The translations under genes were made by a program, and so were the position numbers. DNA of 64,000 nt from JAXGXQ01 sp040772685. GTDB taxonomy: Bacteria > Bacillota > Clostridia > Saccharofermentanales > UBA5734. The notes beneath the pieces are model-generated. The model saw only the letters and a program-made list of their open reading frames with translations, made no database searches and was not told where the DNA came from. How positions within the stretch are numbered: the stretch's first letter is position 1; each line of letters begins with the position of its first letter. Location: positions 62,001-126,000 of the forward strand of contig JAXGXQ010000005.1 in assembly GCA_040772685.1 (NCBI GenBank), in the 5' to 3' direction. Shown here one piece after another: positions 26,600-34,959 of this stretch.

Positions 26600-27412
26600 T
26601 TAGCCCAAAAGGCTGGTATATTCAAGTACTAGCAGGAATGCTGCTGTCACCCCGAAACCGACGCTGAAAAGCAGATCCTCGCGGCTGAAGCGCATAATGC
26701 GCAGACGTGTACGGTTCAAACCGCCGCGGTAACAGCGCGCCTCCATGGCCACTGCCAGCTCATCTGCGCGCTTAAAGGCACTGACAAAAAGCGGAATAAG
26801 TACGGAGACGAGTCCTTTAGCTTTAGTGATCAGGCCGCCTGTATCGTAATCTGCACCGCGTGATGACTGCGCTTTCATGATTTTGTCCGTTTCCTCCAGT
26901 AAGGTCGGGACAAAGCGCAGGGCAATTGACATCATCATTGACATTTCATGCGCCGGAAAACCGAAGCGTGTCAGCGGTGTCAGCAGCCTTTCCATAGCAT
27001 CAGCGATCAGGATCGGTGTTGTTGTCAGAGTAAGCAGCAAGGTAGTGCCGCTGATCAGCATAATCAGCCGCAGGGCCATGCGTACAGCAACTTCAACACC
27101 TTCGTAAGTAATGTTCAGTGGGCCGATTTCAACCAGAATGCGGCCTTGAATTGTGAACAGATTCAAAATAAAGGCAAAAGCCAGAATAAAGAGAATCGGC
27201 TTGAGGCTCTGGATCATTTGGATCACAGGTACCTTGGAAAGCAGGATCAGCGCTAATAAAACTAAAATGCTTAATATCAGGGGAACAGGTTTACTTATCA
27301 AAAAAATCAAAACCATGTAGGCGATCACTAAAATCAGCTTGAGTCTGGGGTCAAGGCGATGAATCAGCGAATCAACAGGATAGTAGCGTCCGAGCGTGAT
27401 ATTGCCAAACAT
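26600..27412 (-). CDS. ecfT: energy-coupling factor transporter transmembrane protein EcfT
   Basis: A 270-residue T component linking the ECF ATPases to vitamin-binding S components. It starts GNITLGRYYPVDSLIHRLDPRLK, the normal family N-terminus, followed by about five helices and the coupling motifs near AQSSRGADYD and AMEARCYRGG (two Ala-Arg-Gly-type motifs). It lies 5 bp after the fused ATPase gene. This group-II module probably serves several S components, including RibU encoded at 59029-59769. Confidence 0.95.
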   Translation of the reverse strand: MFGNITLGRYYPVDSLIHRLDPRLKLILVIAYMVLIFLISKPVPLILSILVLLALILLSKVPVIQMIQSLKPILFILAFAFILNLFTIQGRILVEIGPLNITYEGVEVAVRMALRLIMLISGTTLLLTLTTTPILIADAMERLLTPLTRFGFPAHEMSMMMSIALRFVPTLLEETDKIMKAQSSRGADYDTGGLITKAKGLVSVLIPLFVSAFKRADELAVAMEARCYRGGLNRTRLRIMRFSREDLLFSVGFGVTAAFLLVLEYTSLLG

Positions 27413-27417
27413 ATTGC

Positions 27418-29205
27418 TTAAACCCCTTTCTGCGCTGCAGCAGCACGGATCAGAGCGGCAGCGGCGTCATCTGAGGTAAAACTGCTTAGTTGCAGCCCTG
27501 GAATTCTGTCTGCCAGCTCTTTTAGAAAAGAGGCAGACATCGGTAACGGCAGGCCTGCTTCATTCAGCTCGCTTTCATCAGCAAATACTTCCGACGGCGT
27601 ACCGATTGTGTGAACGCGGCCATTATTTAGTACCAGAACCCGGTCACAAAGCCGGGCGATATCTTCCATACTATGAGAAACAAGAATAACAGTCACACCC
27701 ATAACCCGCAGATGATTGGCGTAACCAAGAATCTCATCGCGCCCGGCTGGATCCAGACCCGCTGCAGGTTCATCAAGCACCAGGATCTGAGGCTTCATTG
27801 CCAATACACCGGCTATTGCCGCCCGGCGTTTCTGGCCGCCGGAAAGTTCAAACGGTGAACGGTCAAGCTCTTCGTCGGTGAGGCCTACAATGCGGGCTGC
27901 CGCAAGTACTCGCTGCTCAATTTCGGTCATTTCCAGACCCATGCGCCTGGGGCCAAAAGCTATATCCTGAAATACAGTTTCTTCAAACAGCTGATGCTCC
28001 GGATACTGGAAAAGCAAACCAAGCTTTTGCCGGATTTTCGGAATATCTTCATTAGAGGAAGCATCCAGGCCGATGACGTTGACCGAACCAGATTGGGTGC
28101 GAAGCAGCCCGTTTAAGTGTTGAATCAGTGTAGATTTACCCGAACCGCTTTGGCCCATTACCCCAAGCAGTTCGCCCCTGTAAACAGTAAAGGATACATC
28201 CTCCAAAGCTTTGCGTGCCATAGCGGTGCCGATGCTGTAGGTGTAATCAAGGTTCTCCACCGTAATAACTGCTTCAGTTTGTGGTTGAGGCCGGGCATTT
28301 GCTTCCGCAGCTGCTTTCACTTGGGCGACGGCGTTGCTGAGTACTTCGGGGCCGGCGTTATCAAGCATGCGCACAATAGCTGCGCCTGCAGTTTTGGCTT
28401 CAACCGCTTCAAGCGGTTTGAGCTGTTGCTGTGTCAAATCAGCGATCTGGTGCGCTATGTCAGTGTGGGTAGGCACGTCAAGGCCTAAGGACTTGACGAG
28501 AGCGACCTGGTCGAAAATCTGGCCGGGTGTGCCGGAAGATACAATCCGCCCTTCAGACATCAGGTAGACCATATCGGCAGCTAACACTTCCTCCATGTTA
28601 TGGGTAATGTTTATTACAGTCATGCCTTCTTCACAGATCAAGCGGTTGACTAATGCCATAAAGTCTCGTCTGCTGTTGGGATCAAGCATAGAAGTTGCTT
28701 CGTCCAGAATCAGGCAGGAAGGTTTCATCGCCAAAATGCCGGCAATTGCAAGTTTTTGTTTTTGTCCGCCTGAGAGCAAATGAGGGGCGTGTTCGGCATA
28801 AGCTTCAAGGCCGACAAACTGCAAGGATTCATCCACTGCTTCCCTGATTTTCGGCTGCGGATAACCGAGATTCTCCGGGCCGAAAGCCACATCTTCTTCG
28901 ACAGTTGTTCCCACAATCTGGTTATCGGGGTTTTGAAAGACCATCCCGCAGCGGGAGCGGATGTTCCATACCTGATCGTCGTCACTGGTCAGCATGCCGC
29001 TGACAATAACTGTCCCTTTAGAGGGCAGTTCGAGCGCGTTGATCAGGCGTGCCAAAGTAGACTTGCCAGATCCGTTGCGGCCAAGGATAGCCACATGGCT
29101 GCCTTGTTCTATGGCGATGCTGACATCGTCAACAGCAAGCAACGGATTTTGGCCGCCGCCCTGGTAAAGATAACTTACCTCGTTGATGTCAATGAAATGC
29201 TCCAT
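27418..29205 (-). CDS. fused energy-coupling factor ATPase EcfA1-EcfA2
   Basis: A 595-residue protein with two complete ABC ATPase domains. Domain 1 has Walker A GRNGSGKST, signature LSGGQKQKL and Walker B CLILDEATSMLD, typical of EcfA1. After a linker of about 60 residues, domain 2 has GQSGSGKST, LSGGQKRRA and LVLDEPAAGLDP, typical of EcfA2. Firmicutes normally encode these as two adjacent genes (ecfA1, ecfA2); here one uninterrupted frame carries both. The ATG at 29205 (MEHFIDINEV) is preferred over an upstream TTG. It lies between rplQ and ecfT, the usual site of the separate genes. Confidence 0.94.
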   Translation of the reverse strand: MEHFIDINEVSYLYQGGGQNPLLAVDDVSIAIEQGSHVAILGRNGSGKSTLARLINALELPSKGTVIVSGMLTSDDDQVWNIRSRCGMVFQNPDNQIVGTTVEEDVAFGPENLGYPQPKIREAVDESLQFVGLEAYAEHAPHLLSGGQKQKLAIAGILAMKPSCLILDEATSMLDPNSRRDFMALVNRLICEEGMTVINITHNMEEVLAADMVYLMSEGRIVSSGTPGQIFDQVALVKSLGLDVPTHTDIAHQIADLTQQQLKPLEAVEAKTAGAAIVRMLDNAGPEVLSNAVAQVKAAAEANARPQPQTEAVITVENLDYTYSIGTAMARKALEDVSFTVYRGELLGVMGQSGSGKSTLIQHLNGLLRTQSGSVNVIGLDASSNEDIPKIRQKLGLLFQYPEHQLFEETVFQDIAFGPRRMGLEMTEIEQRVLAAARIVGLTDEELDRSPFELSGGQKRRAAIAGVLAMKPQILVLDEPAAGLDPAGRDEILGYANHLRVMGVTVILVSHSMEDIARLCDRVLVLNNGRVHTIGTPSEVFADESELNEAGLPLPMSASFLKELADRIPGLQLSSFTSDDAAAALIRAAAAQKGV

Positions 29206-29232
29206 GAACCTCACTACAATCAATTAAAAAAT

Positions 29233-29261
29233 ACGGGGACAGGCAGTCCGCCTGTCCCCGT
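29233..29261 (-). terminator. terminator of the ribosomal protein supercluster
   Basis: ACGGGGACAGGC (29233-29244) and GCCTGTCCCCGT (29250-29261) form a perfect 12-bp stem with a 5-nt loop, followed on the minus strand by ATTTTTTAA. It ends the S10-to-rplQ transcript about 105 bp after rplQ and just before the ecfA gene. Confidence 0.92.
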
Positions 29262-29367
29262 TCAGTTGTTGTTCCGATCGGCCGGGCTGCTCGTACGGTT
29301 TCTGAATCTTCATTCACACCGGCCTGACGGCAATCGCGGTGAACCCGATAATCCGGTTAAAACCTGA

Positions 29368-29892
29368 TCAGACGAGTTCCAGCAGAGCCATTTCGCAGGC
29401 ATCGCCCCTACGGGCGCCCAACTTGATTATACGTGTGTAGCCACCATCGCGGCCCGCATAACGGGGTGCGACATCGGCGAACAGTAGATTAACCGGGTTA
29501 ATGACATTGCCATTCTCATCGTGGCTTTTGTTCAGCCAGTTAATCATATAGCGCCGGGCTGCCAGCCTGGACGGGCTGTCCACCTGGGACATTGCGCTTT
29601 TGGTTTCGCGCTCTACTACGTCAAAAGCACGGCCATTGATTGAAGTCGCGGATTTAAGCACCTTGCGGCCTTTGCCATCCAGCTTGGCACGGGTAACTTT
29701 TATTTCACGCGTTGTAAAGTTGTCCTTTTCCTGAACGGCGAGAGTGATGAGCTTCTCTGCAATCCGGCGGACTTCCTGGGCACGGGCTTCGGTTGTTTTA
29801 ACCTTGCCGGTGACGATGAGGGTTGTAACCATCCCTCTGAGTATGGACATACGCAAATCTGAAGCGCGTCCAAGTTTTCTCTGACCAGGCAT
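29368..29892 (-). CDS. rplQ: 50S ribosomal protein L17
   Basis: A 174-residue L17. The N-terminus MPGQRKLGRASDLRMSILRGM and the C-terminal GGYTRIIKLGARRGDACEMALLELV are canonical. About 55 extra residues lie between (roughly positions 60-125), compared with about 115-120 residues in most Bacillota. Longer L17 proteins are known in some Clostridia. Last gene of the alpha operon. Confidence 0.96.
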   Translation of the reverse strand: MPGQRKLGRASDLRMSILRGMVTTLIVTGKVKTTEARAQEVRRIAEKLITLAVQEKDNFTTREIKVTRAKLDGKGRKVLKSATSINGRAFDVVERETKSAMSQVDSPSRLAARRYMINWLNKSHDENGNVINPVNLLFADVAPRYAGRDGGYTRIIKLGARRGDACEMALLELV

Positions 29893-29928
29893 CTGGTACC
29901 TCCTAAACTGTTCAGCTCCGCAGCGCTT

Positions 29929-30882
29929 TTACTCTTCCGAGGGCGCGAGCGAAAGACCGAGTTCTTCTAATTTCTGAATGACTTCTTCGAGCGACTTTTT
30001 GCCGAGATTGCGGACCTTCATCATGTCCTCCTCGGTTCTGGCCACGAGATCGCCGATCGAATTGATGCCGGCGCGCTTCAGGCAGTTATAAGTCCTGACA
30101 GAGAAGTCAAGGTCTTCGATGGCTGTAGTATAGGTTCCGGGGTTGCCGTCGGGCTCAGCCGGGTCATTGAAGGTGGAGCCATCATCAATATCAGTCAATG
30201 CTTTGAACAGGCTGAGGTGTTCACTCAGGATGTTCGCGGCAAGGCTCAGGGACTCGTTTGCTTCAATAGTGCCATCAGTCCAGACCTCAAGGGTCAATTT
30301 GTCATAGTCGGTGAACTGGCCAACACGTGTGTCTTCAACAAAATAGTTGACCTTGCGCACCGGGGTAAAGATAGAGTCGACAGGAATCACACCGATCATT
30401 TGGGTCGCGATTTTATTGCGCTCGGCAGTGTTGTAGCCACGGCCCGAATTTACTGTGAGTTCCATAAACAGGCGGCCGTCACCGTTAAGTGTCGCGATCG
30501 GCAGGTCAGGATTCATGATCTCAACTTCGTCGTCGGTAACTATGTCAGCAGCTGTAACAACTCCTGTACGGCCTTCTTCTGTGCTTATATATATTGTTTT
30601 GGGACCGTCTACGTGCAGACGAACGCGAATCGCCTTTATATTAAGGATGATTTCCGTCATGTCTTCGATCACGCCGGGGACGGTCGCGAATTCGTGCAGT
30701 ACTCCATCAACACGGATGGCTGTAACTGCTGCGCCGGGCAGTGATGATAGCAGAACACGCCGCAGCGAATTGCCCAGTGTTATTCCGTAACCACGCTCCA
30801 ACGGCTCAACAATGAACTTACCGTAGTTAAGATCATCGAGGTCGTCCGCGCGTTCTATCATCGGTTTTCTAATCTCGATCAT
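29929..30882 (-). CDS. rpoA: RNA polymerase alpha subunit
   Basis: A 317-residue alpha subunit. The N-terminal assembly domain contains LERGYGITLGNSLRRVLLSSLPG; the C-terminal DNA-binding domain contains SVRTYNCLKRAGINSIGDL and VRNLGKKSLEEVIQKLEELG. The ATG at 30882 is chosen because AAGGAGGCCTAC lies directly before it. The C-terminal domain is of interest because the S10 promoter carries an A-tract upstream element that it could contact. Confidence 0.98.
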   Translation of the reverse strand: MIEIRKPMIERADDLDDLNYGKFIVEPLERGYGITLGNSLRRVLLSSLPGAAVTAIRVDGVLHEFATVPGVIEDMTEIILNIKAIRVRLHVDGPKTIYISTEEGRTGVVTAADIVTDDEVEIMNPDLPIATLNGDGRLFMELTVNSGRGYNTAERNKIATQMIGVIPVDSIFTPVRKVNYFVEDTRVGQFTDYDKLTLEVWTDGTIEANESLSLAANILSEHLSLFKALTDIDDGSTFNDPAEPDGNPGTYTTAIEDLDFSVRTYNCLKRAGINSIGDLVARTEEDMMKVRNLGKKSLEEVIQKLEELGLSLAPSEE

Positions 30883-30933
30883 GTAGGCCTCCTTCATGCG
30901 CCAGAAATGACATAAGATGCATGATCACTCGCC

Positions 30934-31548
30934 TTACTTGGAGTAGAGCTCGACGATCAGTGTCTCACGAACGTTGACATCAACATCTTCACGGGTCGGC
31001 GCCTGGGCGATCGTACCGGTCAGTGTTTCAGCGTTAAAGGTAAGCCAGCCGGGAACCGGGCGGTTACCGACGTCAGCGAATTTCGGCGATTTGCGTGAAG
31101 ATTCGCGAACAGTGATGGTATCACCCGCAGAAAGGATCATAGACGGAATGTCGGCCTTCTTGCCGTTTACCTGGAAGTGCCCGTGTGTAACAAGCTGGCG
31201 GGCTTCAGGACGTGAAGCTGCCAAGCCCATACGGTAAACAACGTTATCCATGCGTGTCTCGAGCAGGAACAGCAGGTTGTCGCCGGGTTTGCCTTTCAGT
31301 TTGCTGGCACTATCGAATGTTTTACGGAACTGCTTTTCCAGCAAACCATAAAAACGTTTTGTTTTTTGTTTTTCACGCAACTGGGTACCGTACTCGGAAA
31401 CCTTCTTGCGGCCCTGGCCATGCATGCCGGGAGCAAAGCTTCTGCGAACCACCGGGCACTTGCCGGTGTAGCATTTCTGCCCTTTCAGGAAAAGCTTTTC
31501 ACCCTCACGGCGGCAAAGCCTGCAGGTTGCATCTGTATATCTTGCCAT
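30934..31548 (-). CDS. rpsD: 30S ribosomal protein S4 (zinc-binding form)
   Basis: A 204-residue primary 16S rRNA-binding protein. The N-terminus carries four cysteines (Cys9, Cys12, Cys26, Cys31), the zinc-ribbon form. The S4 RNA-binding domain includes RMDNVVYRMGLAASRPEARQ. It lies between rpsK and rpoA in the alpha operon. Confidence 0.98.
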   Translation of the reverse strand: MARYTDATCRLCRREGEKLFLKGQKCYTGKCPVVRRSFAPGMHGQGRKKVSEYGTQLREKQKTKRFYGLLEKQFRKTFDSASKLKGKPGDNLLFLLETRMDNVVYRMGLAASRPEARQLVTHGHFQVNGKKADIPSMILSAGDTITVRESSRKSPKFADVGNRPVPGWLTFNAETLTGTIAQAPTREDVDVNVRETLIVELYSK

Positions 31549-31566
31549 GGGTTTATTACCTCCTGA

Positions 31567-31968
31567 TCAGACTCTTCTTCTTTTCGGCGGTCTGCAGCCA
31601 TTATGAGGGATCGGAGTGACATCTTTAATCAGAGTCACATCGAGTCCTGCGGTCTGCAGTGCGCGAATAGCTGCCTCACGGCCTGAGCCGGGGCCTTTGA
31701 CGAATACTTCAACCGTCCGCATGCCGTGGTCTACAGCAGTGCGGGCAGCTTGTTCAGCTGCCATCTGAGCGGCAAACGGGGTGCCTTTACGGGAACCCTT
31801 CATACCCATGCCGCCGGCGCTGGCCCAGGAAATGGCGTTGCCGACCGGGTCAGTGATGGTGACGATTGTATTGTTAAACGAAGAATGGATGTGAGCAGAG
31901 CCACGATCAATATTCTTGCGTTCTCTTCTTTTCGGGCGGACTGTGCCCTTCTTGGTAGCCTTAGCCAT
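31567..31968 (-). CDS. rpsK: 30S ribosomal protein S11
   Basis: A 133-residue platform protein. It has AHIHSSFNNTIVTITDPVGN, ASAGGMGMKGSRKGTPFAAQ and the C-terminal NGCRPPKRRRV. Order rpsM-rpsK-rpsD is conserved, with short spacers. Confidence 0.98.
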   Translation of the reverse strand: MAKATKKGTVRPKRRERKNIDRGSAHIHSSFNNTIVTITDPVGNAISWASAGGMGMKGSRKGTPFAAQMAAEQAARTAVDHGMRTVEVFVKGPGSGREAAIRALQTAGLDVTLIKDVTPIPHNGCRPPKRRRV

Positions 31969-31980
31969 GAACGTGCCTCC

Positions 31981-32349
31981 TTATTTTCTCTTGCCTGCGA
32001 CATTGCGCTTCGGTCCCTTGCGGGTGCGTGCGTTTGTCTTAGTACGTTGTCCGCGCACAGGTAAACCTGAGCGGTGACGACGGCCGCGGTAGCTGCCGAT
32101 TTCAGTCAGGCGCTTGATGTTCATAGCTATTTCCCGACGCAGGTCGCCTTCGACGTGGTGGTCATTTTCAATAACCTCACGGATTTTCGCGAGCTCTTCG
32201 TCTGTGATGTTTTTCATGCGGGTATCGGGATCAATACCACATTTTTCCAATATCTTATTGGACTGTGTTCTGCCGATGCCGAAAATCGATGTCAGCGCAA
32301 TTTCAACGCGCTTCTCGTTCGGCAGGTCTACTCCGGCAATACGAGCCAT
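31981..32349 (-). CDS. rpsM: 30S ribosomal protein S13
   Basis: A 122-residue head protein that contacts tRNA and the 50S subunit. MARIAGVDLPNEKRVEIALT at the start and RHRSGLPVRGQRTKTNARTRK-type basic tail at the end are diagnostic. A 148-bp gap separates it from rpmJ upstream, with no gene seen in it. Confidence 0.98.
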   Translation of the reverse strand: MARIAGVDLPNEKRVEIALTSIFGIGRTQSNKILEKCGIDPDTRMKNITDEELAKIREVIENDHHVEGDLRREIAMNIKRLTEIGSYRGRRHRSGLPVRGQRTKTNARTRKGPKRNVAGKRK

Positions 32350-32497
32350 CTTTTATACCTCCATGGGATGACGGTTTACTACTAATATATCTATATCTGC
32401 AAACACGTAGGGAAGAACAACAGTCCGTATGCGGGCTGAAGCAGCCGCTTCCCATTAAGTCGTGTGTTTTCCGGTTCAAACAGGGTGAGTTGTTTGC

Positions 32498-32611
32498 TCA
32501 GCCCTGTTTCTGCTTGTGCTTGGGATCACTGCAAATCACCATTACGCGCCCTTTGCGGCGGATGATTCTGCATTTTTCGCACATTGTCTTTACTGACGGG
32601 CGAACTTTCAT
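32498..32611 (-). CDS. rpmJ: 50S ribosomal protein L36 (zinc-binding form)
   Basis: A 37-residue protein starting MKVRPSVKTMCEKCRIIRR. Cys11, Cys14, Cys27 and His32 form the zinc ribbon. The start follows GGAGGAAACAA. It lies between infA and rpsM as usual and is followed by a gap of 148 bp. Confidence 0.95.
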   Translation of the reverse strand: MKVRPSVKTMCEKCRIIRRKGRVMVICSDPKHKQKQG

Positions 32612-32677
32612 TTGTTTCCTCCATTCCTGACTGCTTTACAATCAAGAGATTTGTCGCCGTTTGGCGCATGCTATGAT

Positions 32678-32705
32678 ATTCTACCAGATTTCTTGACAAA
32701 ATCAA
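32678..32705 (-). promoter_or_regulatory. probable internal promoter upstream of rpmJ
   Basis: On the minus strand TTGATT (32700-32705) and TAGAAT (32678-32683) are separated by 16 bp, in the 164-bp space between infA and rpmJ. This would give the alpha operon (rpmJ to rplQ) an extra start site. The match is moderate. Confidence 0.5.
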
Positions 32706-32775
32706 GGTATTTGGCGGTTTAAAGCGGTTAATTCTTTGAGAAGGATTCACAGCGGCGGCTGGAATCCCAAAGTTG

Positions 32776-32994
32776 TTATTTCGCGCGCCAGGTTATCCGG
32801 CCGCGCGACAAGTCATAAGGTGAAAGCTCAACAGTAACTCTGTCGCCGGGTAGGATTTTAATGTAATGCTGACGCAGTTTGCCGGAAATATGAGCGATTA
32901 CTTCATGACCATTCTCCAGTCGAACTTTAAAAACGGCATTCGGCAGTGTATCGGTCACAACTCCCTCAACTTCTATAGCGGATTCTTTTGTCAT
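32776..32994 (-). CDS. infA: translation initiation factor IF-1
   Basis: A 72-residue OB-fold factor that binds the 30S A site. IEVEGVVTDTLPNAVFKVRLENGHEVIAHISGK-type sequence and the C-terminal DLSRGRITWRAK are canonical. It starts directly after the KOW-protein stop. Confidence 0.98.
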   Translation of the reverse strand: MTKESAIEVEGVVTDTLPNAVFKVRLENGHEVIAHISGKLRQHYIKILPGDRVTVELSPYDLSRGRITWRAK

Positions 32995-32996
32995 GT

Positions 32997-33443
32997 TTAC
33001 CTCCTAGGGCATGTCTGATCGGTTTCTGGTTCGGTGGTCACAAGGTATGGCGCGACGGTCTGGCGGATCAGGCGCCGGATCGCGCTGTTGCGTTGGCCCT
33101 CTTCCGGCAGCTGCAACGCTGTAGACAAAGCTTCAGGATCTGCCTGGGCAACAGGACGCAGATGGGAAAGTCGCTTTTTCTTTGGCTTGGTGACAGGTCG
33201 GTATTTCCCGTCGACAATCAGGACAAAGGGCGGCTGCAGGGCGGTTACTATGCCAAGCCGGCTGTAATCATGACCAGCGATAGACTGGACAATCATTCCA
33301 ACCGTCAGGCCTTCGGTCTTTAATGCCTCGAAGAGGGTGACATGATCACGGGGGTTGGGATCGGCTGCGGTTCGCAGTGGCAGGCTTACCGGCTGCTTTG
33401 CCTGTGTTTGACCGTTGTTGCCGTTGGTTTGTTCTGTACTCAC
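32997..33443 (-). CDS. KOW-motif RNA-binding protein
   Basis: A 148-residue protein starting at a GTG that overlaps the map stop (GTGA). A central KOW-like segment (LTVGMIVQSIAGHDYSRLGIVTAL ... LIVDGKYRPVTKPKKKRLSHL) resembles the L14e/L27e-like RNA-binding proteins found between map and infA in Clostridia. It is longer than the usual 90-100 residues, with a Gln/Asn-rich N-terminal extension of about 45 residues and a C-terminal tail of about 45. Role unknown; likely ribosome-associated. Confidence 0.75.
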   Translation of the reverse strand: MSTEQTNGNNGQTQAKQPVSLPLRTAADPNPRDHVTLFEALKTEGLTVGMIVQSIAGHDYSRLGIVTALQPPFVLIVDGKYRPVTKPKKKRLSHLRPVAQADPEALSTALQLPEEGQRNSAIRRLIRQTVAPYLVTTEPETDQTCPRR

Positions 33444-34204
33444 AGTGCGGTCAGGATAACCGGGCCATCAGCAGTCACAGCCAGGGTATTTTCATAATGG
33501 GCGGAAGGCTGGCCGTCAGCAGTGACTATTGTCCACTGGTCTGCCAGTATGCGCACTCGCCGGGTTCCCAGATTAATCATCGGTTCCAAAGCCAGCACCA
33601 TACCAGGTTCAAGACGGGTTCCGTGCCCGGCGTTGCCATAATTAGGTAAATCCGGCGGTTCGTGGAGATTTCGGCCAATTCCATGTCCTGTTAGTTCACG
33701 TACCACGCCATAACCGTTGCGTTCGGCTTTTTTCTGCACGGCAGCTGAGATATCTCCCAGCCTGTTGCCGGTTTTCGCTTGATTAAAGCCTTCCCAGAAA
33801 CATTCTTCAGTCACAGCCACGAGTTTTCTGACTTCAGGGCTGACGTCACCGACAAAAAACGTGCGGGCAGCATCGCCGTGATAGCCGTCGAGCTCTGCGC
33901 CGACATCGATACTGATAATATCACCATCACGCAGGATGCGGCGGGCAGATGGTATGCCATGAACGACTTCTTCGTTAATCGATGTGCAGATCGCGCCTTT
34001 GAACGGTGGTTTGCCATACCCCAAAAATGATGGTTTGGCACCGGCGGCACGAATCAGTTTTTCAGCGGCTTTGTTCAGCTCCATTGTGCTGATGCCAGGT
34101 GCTATAAGTTTTGCCATGAGATCAAAAACCTGAGCGACTATTCTGCCGGCTTCACGCATCTTAGCGATTTCAGCCTCAGTTTTCAGGTTTAGAATCTCAG
34201 TCAT
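33440..34204 (-). CDS. map: methionine aminopeptidase type I
   Basis: A 254-residue metalloenzyme removing the initiator Met. Metal ligands lie in ISIDVGAELDGYHGDAARTF, in ELTGHGIGRNLHEPP, in LALEPM and in DGQPSAHYENTLAV. The ATG at 34204 (MTEILNLKTEAEIAKMREAG) is preferred; it overlaps the end of adk by 8 bp. Confidence 0.97.
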   Translation of the reverse strand: MTEILNLKTEAEIAKMREAGRIVAQVFDLMAKLIAPGISTMELNKAAEKLIRAAGAKPSFLGYGKPPFKGAICTSINEEVVHGIPSARRILRDGDIISIDVGAELDGYHGDAARTFFVGDVSPEVRKLVAVTEECFWEGFNQAKTGNRLGDISAAVQKKAERNGYGVVRELTGHGIGRNLHEPPDLPNYGNAGHGTRLEPGMVLALEPMINLGTRRVRILADQWTIVTADGQPSAHYENTLAVTADGPVILTAL

Positions 34205-34862
34205 TTTTACGGCCGGTCCGTTTCTCGATTTCATCAATTACGATGGCAAACTTGGAACCTACTGGCCCGTCATTCACCACACTGAACAGTACACCCCTCT
34301 GCTGATAGTAATCAATCAGTGGCGCAGTCTGTTCATGATAAACCTTAAGACGCGCCAGAACTGTTGACTCTTTATCGTCCTCGCGTTGAACCAGTGTACC
34401 GCCGCAGACATCGCAGATGCCTTCTTTTTTCGGCGGACTGTCAATCAGATGATAGCTGCGTCCGCAGGAGCTGCAGAGCCGGCGTGAGGACAGGCGGGCT
34501 ACAACAAGCGCGTCTGGCAGCTCGAGGTTGATCACAACATCTAACTGCTCGCCAGCCGCAGCCAGATGAGCCGAAAATGCTGTTGCCTGCACAATAGTGC
34601 GAGGATAACCGTCCAGGAGATATCCTTGTGAGCAGTCTGCTTCGGAAATCCTGTCGATCAGCATAGCTGTGGTTAATTCATCAGGTACCAACTGGCCACG
34701 GTCGATGTATGATTTTGCTTCGCGTCCCAGCGCAGTTTCATTCTTTATATTGTTGCGGAATATGTCACCCGTTGAAATGTGCGGGATCCGGAAATGCCGC
34801 GAAAGTGTGCTGGCCATCGTTCCTTTGCCGGAACCTGGCGGACCGAGCATTATTAAATGCAT
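34197..34862 (-). CDS. adk: adenylate kinase (zinc-LID form)
   Basis: Interconverts ATP+AMP and two ADP. The phosphate loop GPPGSGKGT lies at the N-terminus, and DGYPRTIVQA is present. The LID carries CSSC and CDVC, the four-Cys zinc site common in Gram-positives. About 221 residues from the ATG at 34862; a GTG at 34871 is an alternative. It lies between secY and map as usual. Confidence 0.97.
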   Translation of the reverse strand: MHLIMLGPPGSGKGTMASTLSRHFRIPHISTGDIFRNNIKNETALGREAKSYIDRGQLVPDELTTAMLIDRISEADCSQGYLLDGYPRTIVQATAFSAHLAAAGEQLDVVINLELPDALVVARLSSRRLCSSCGRSYHLIDSPPKKEGICDVCGGTLVQREDDKESTVLARLKVYHEQTAPLIDYYQQRGVLFSVVNDGPVGSKFAIVIDEIEKRTGRKND

Positions 34863-34959
34863 GTTACTCACTCACTTTCTCAAGAATTCTGCAAGTTGCA
34901 ATGGCAAAACCTGAGGATGCCAGGCCGTGGGGCCGACATCCTCAGGCAGCGTTTGTTTG

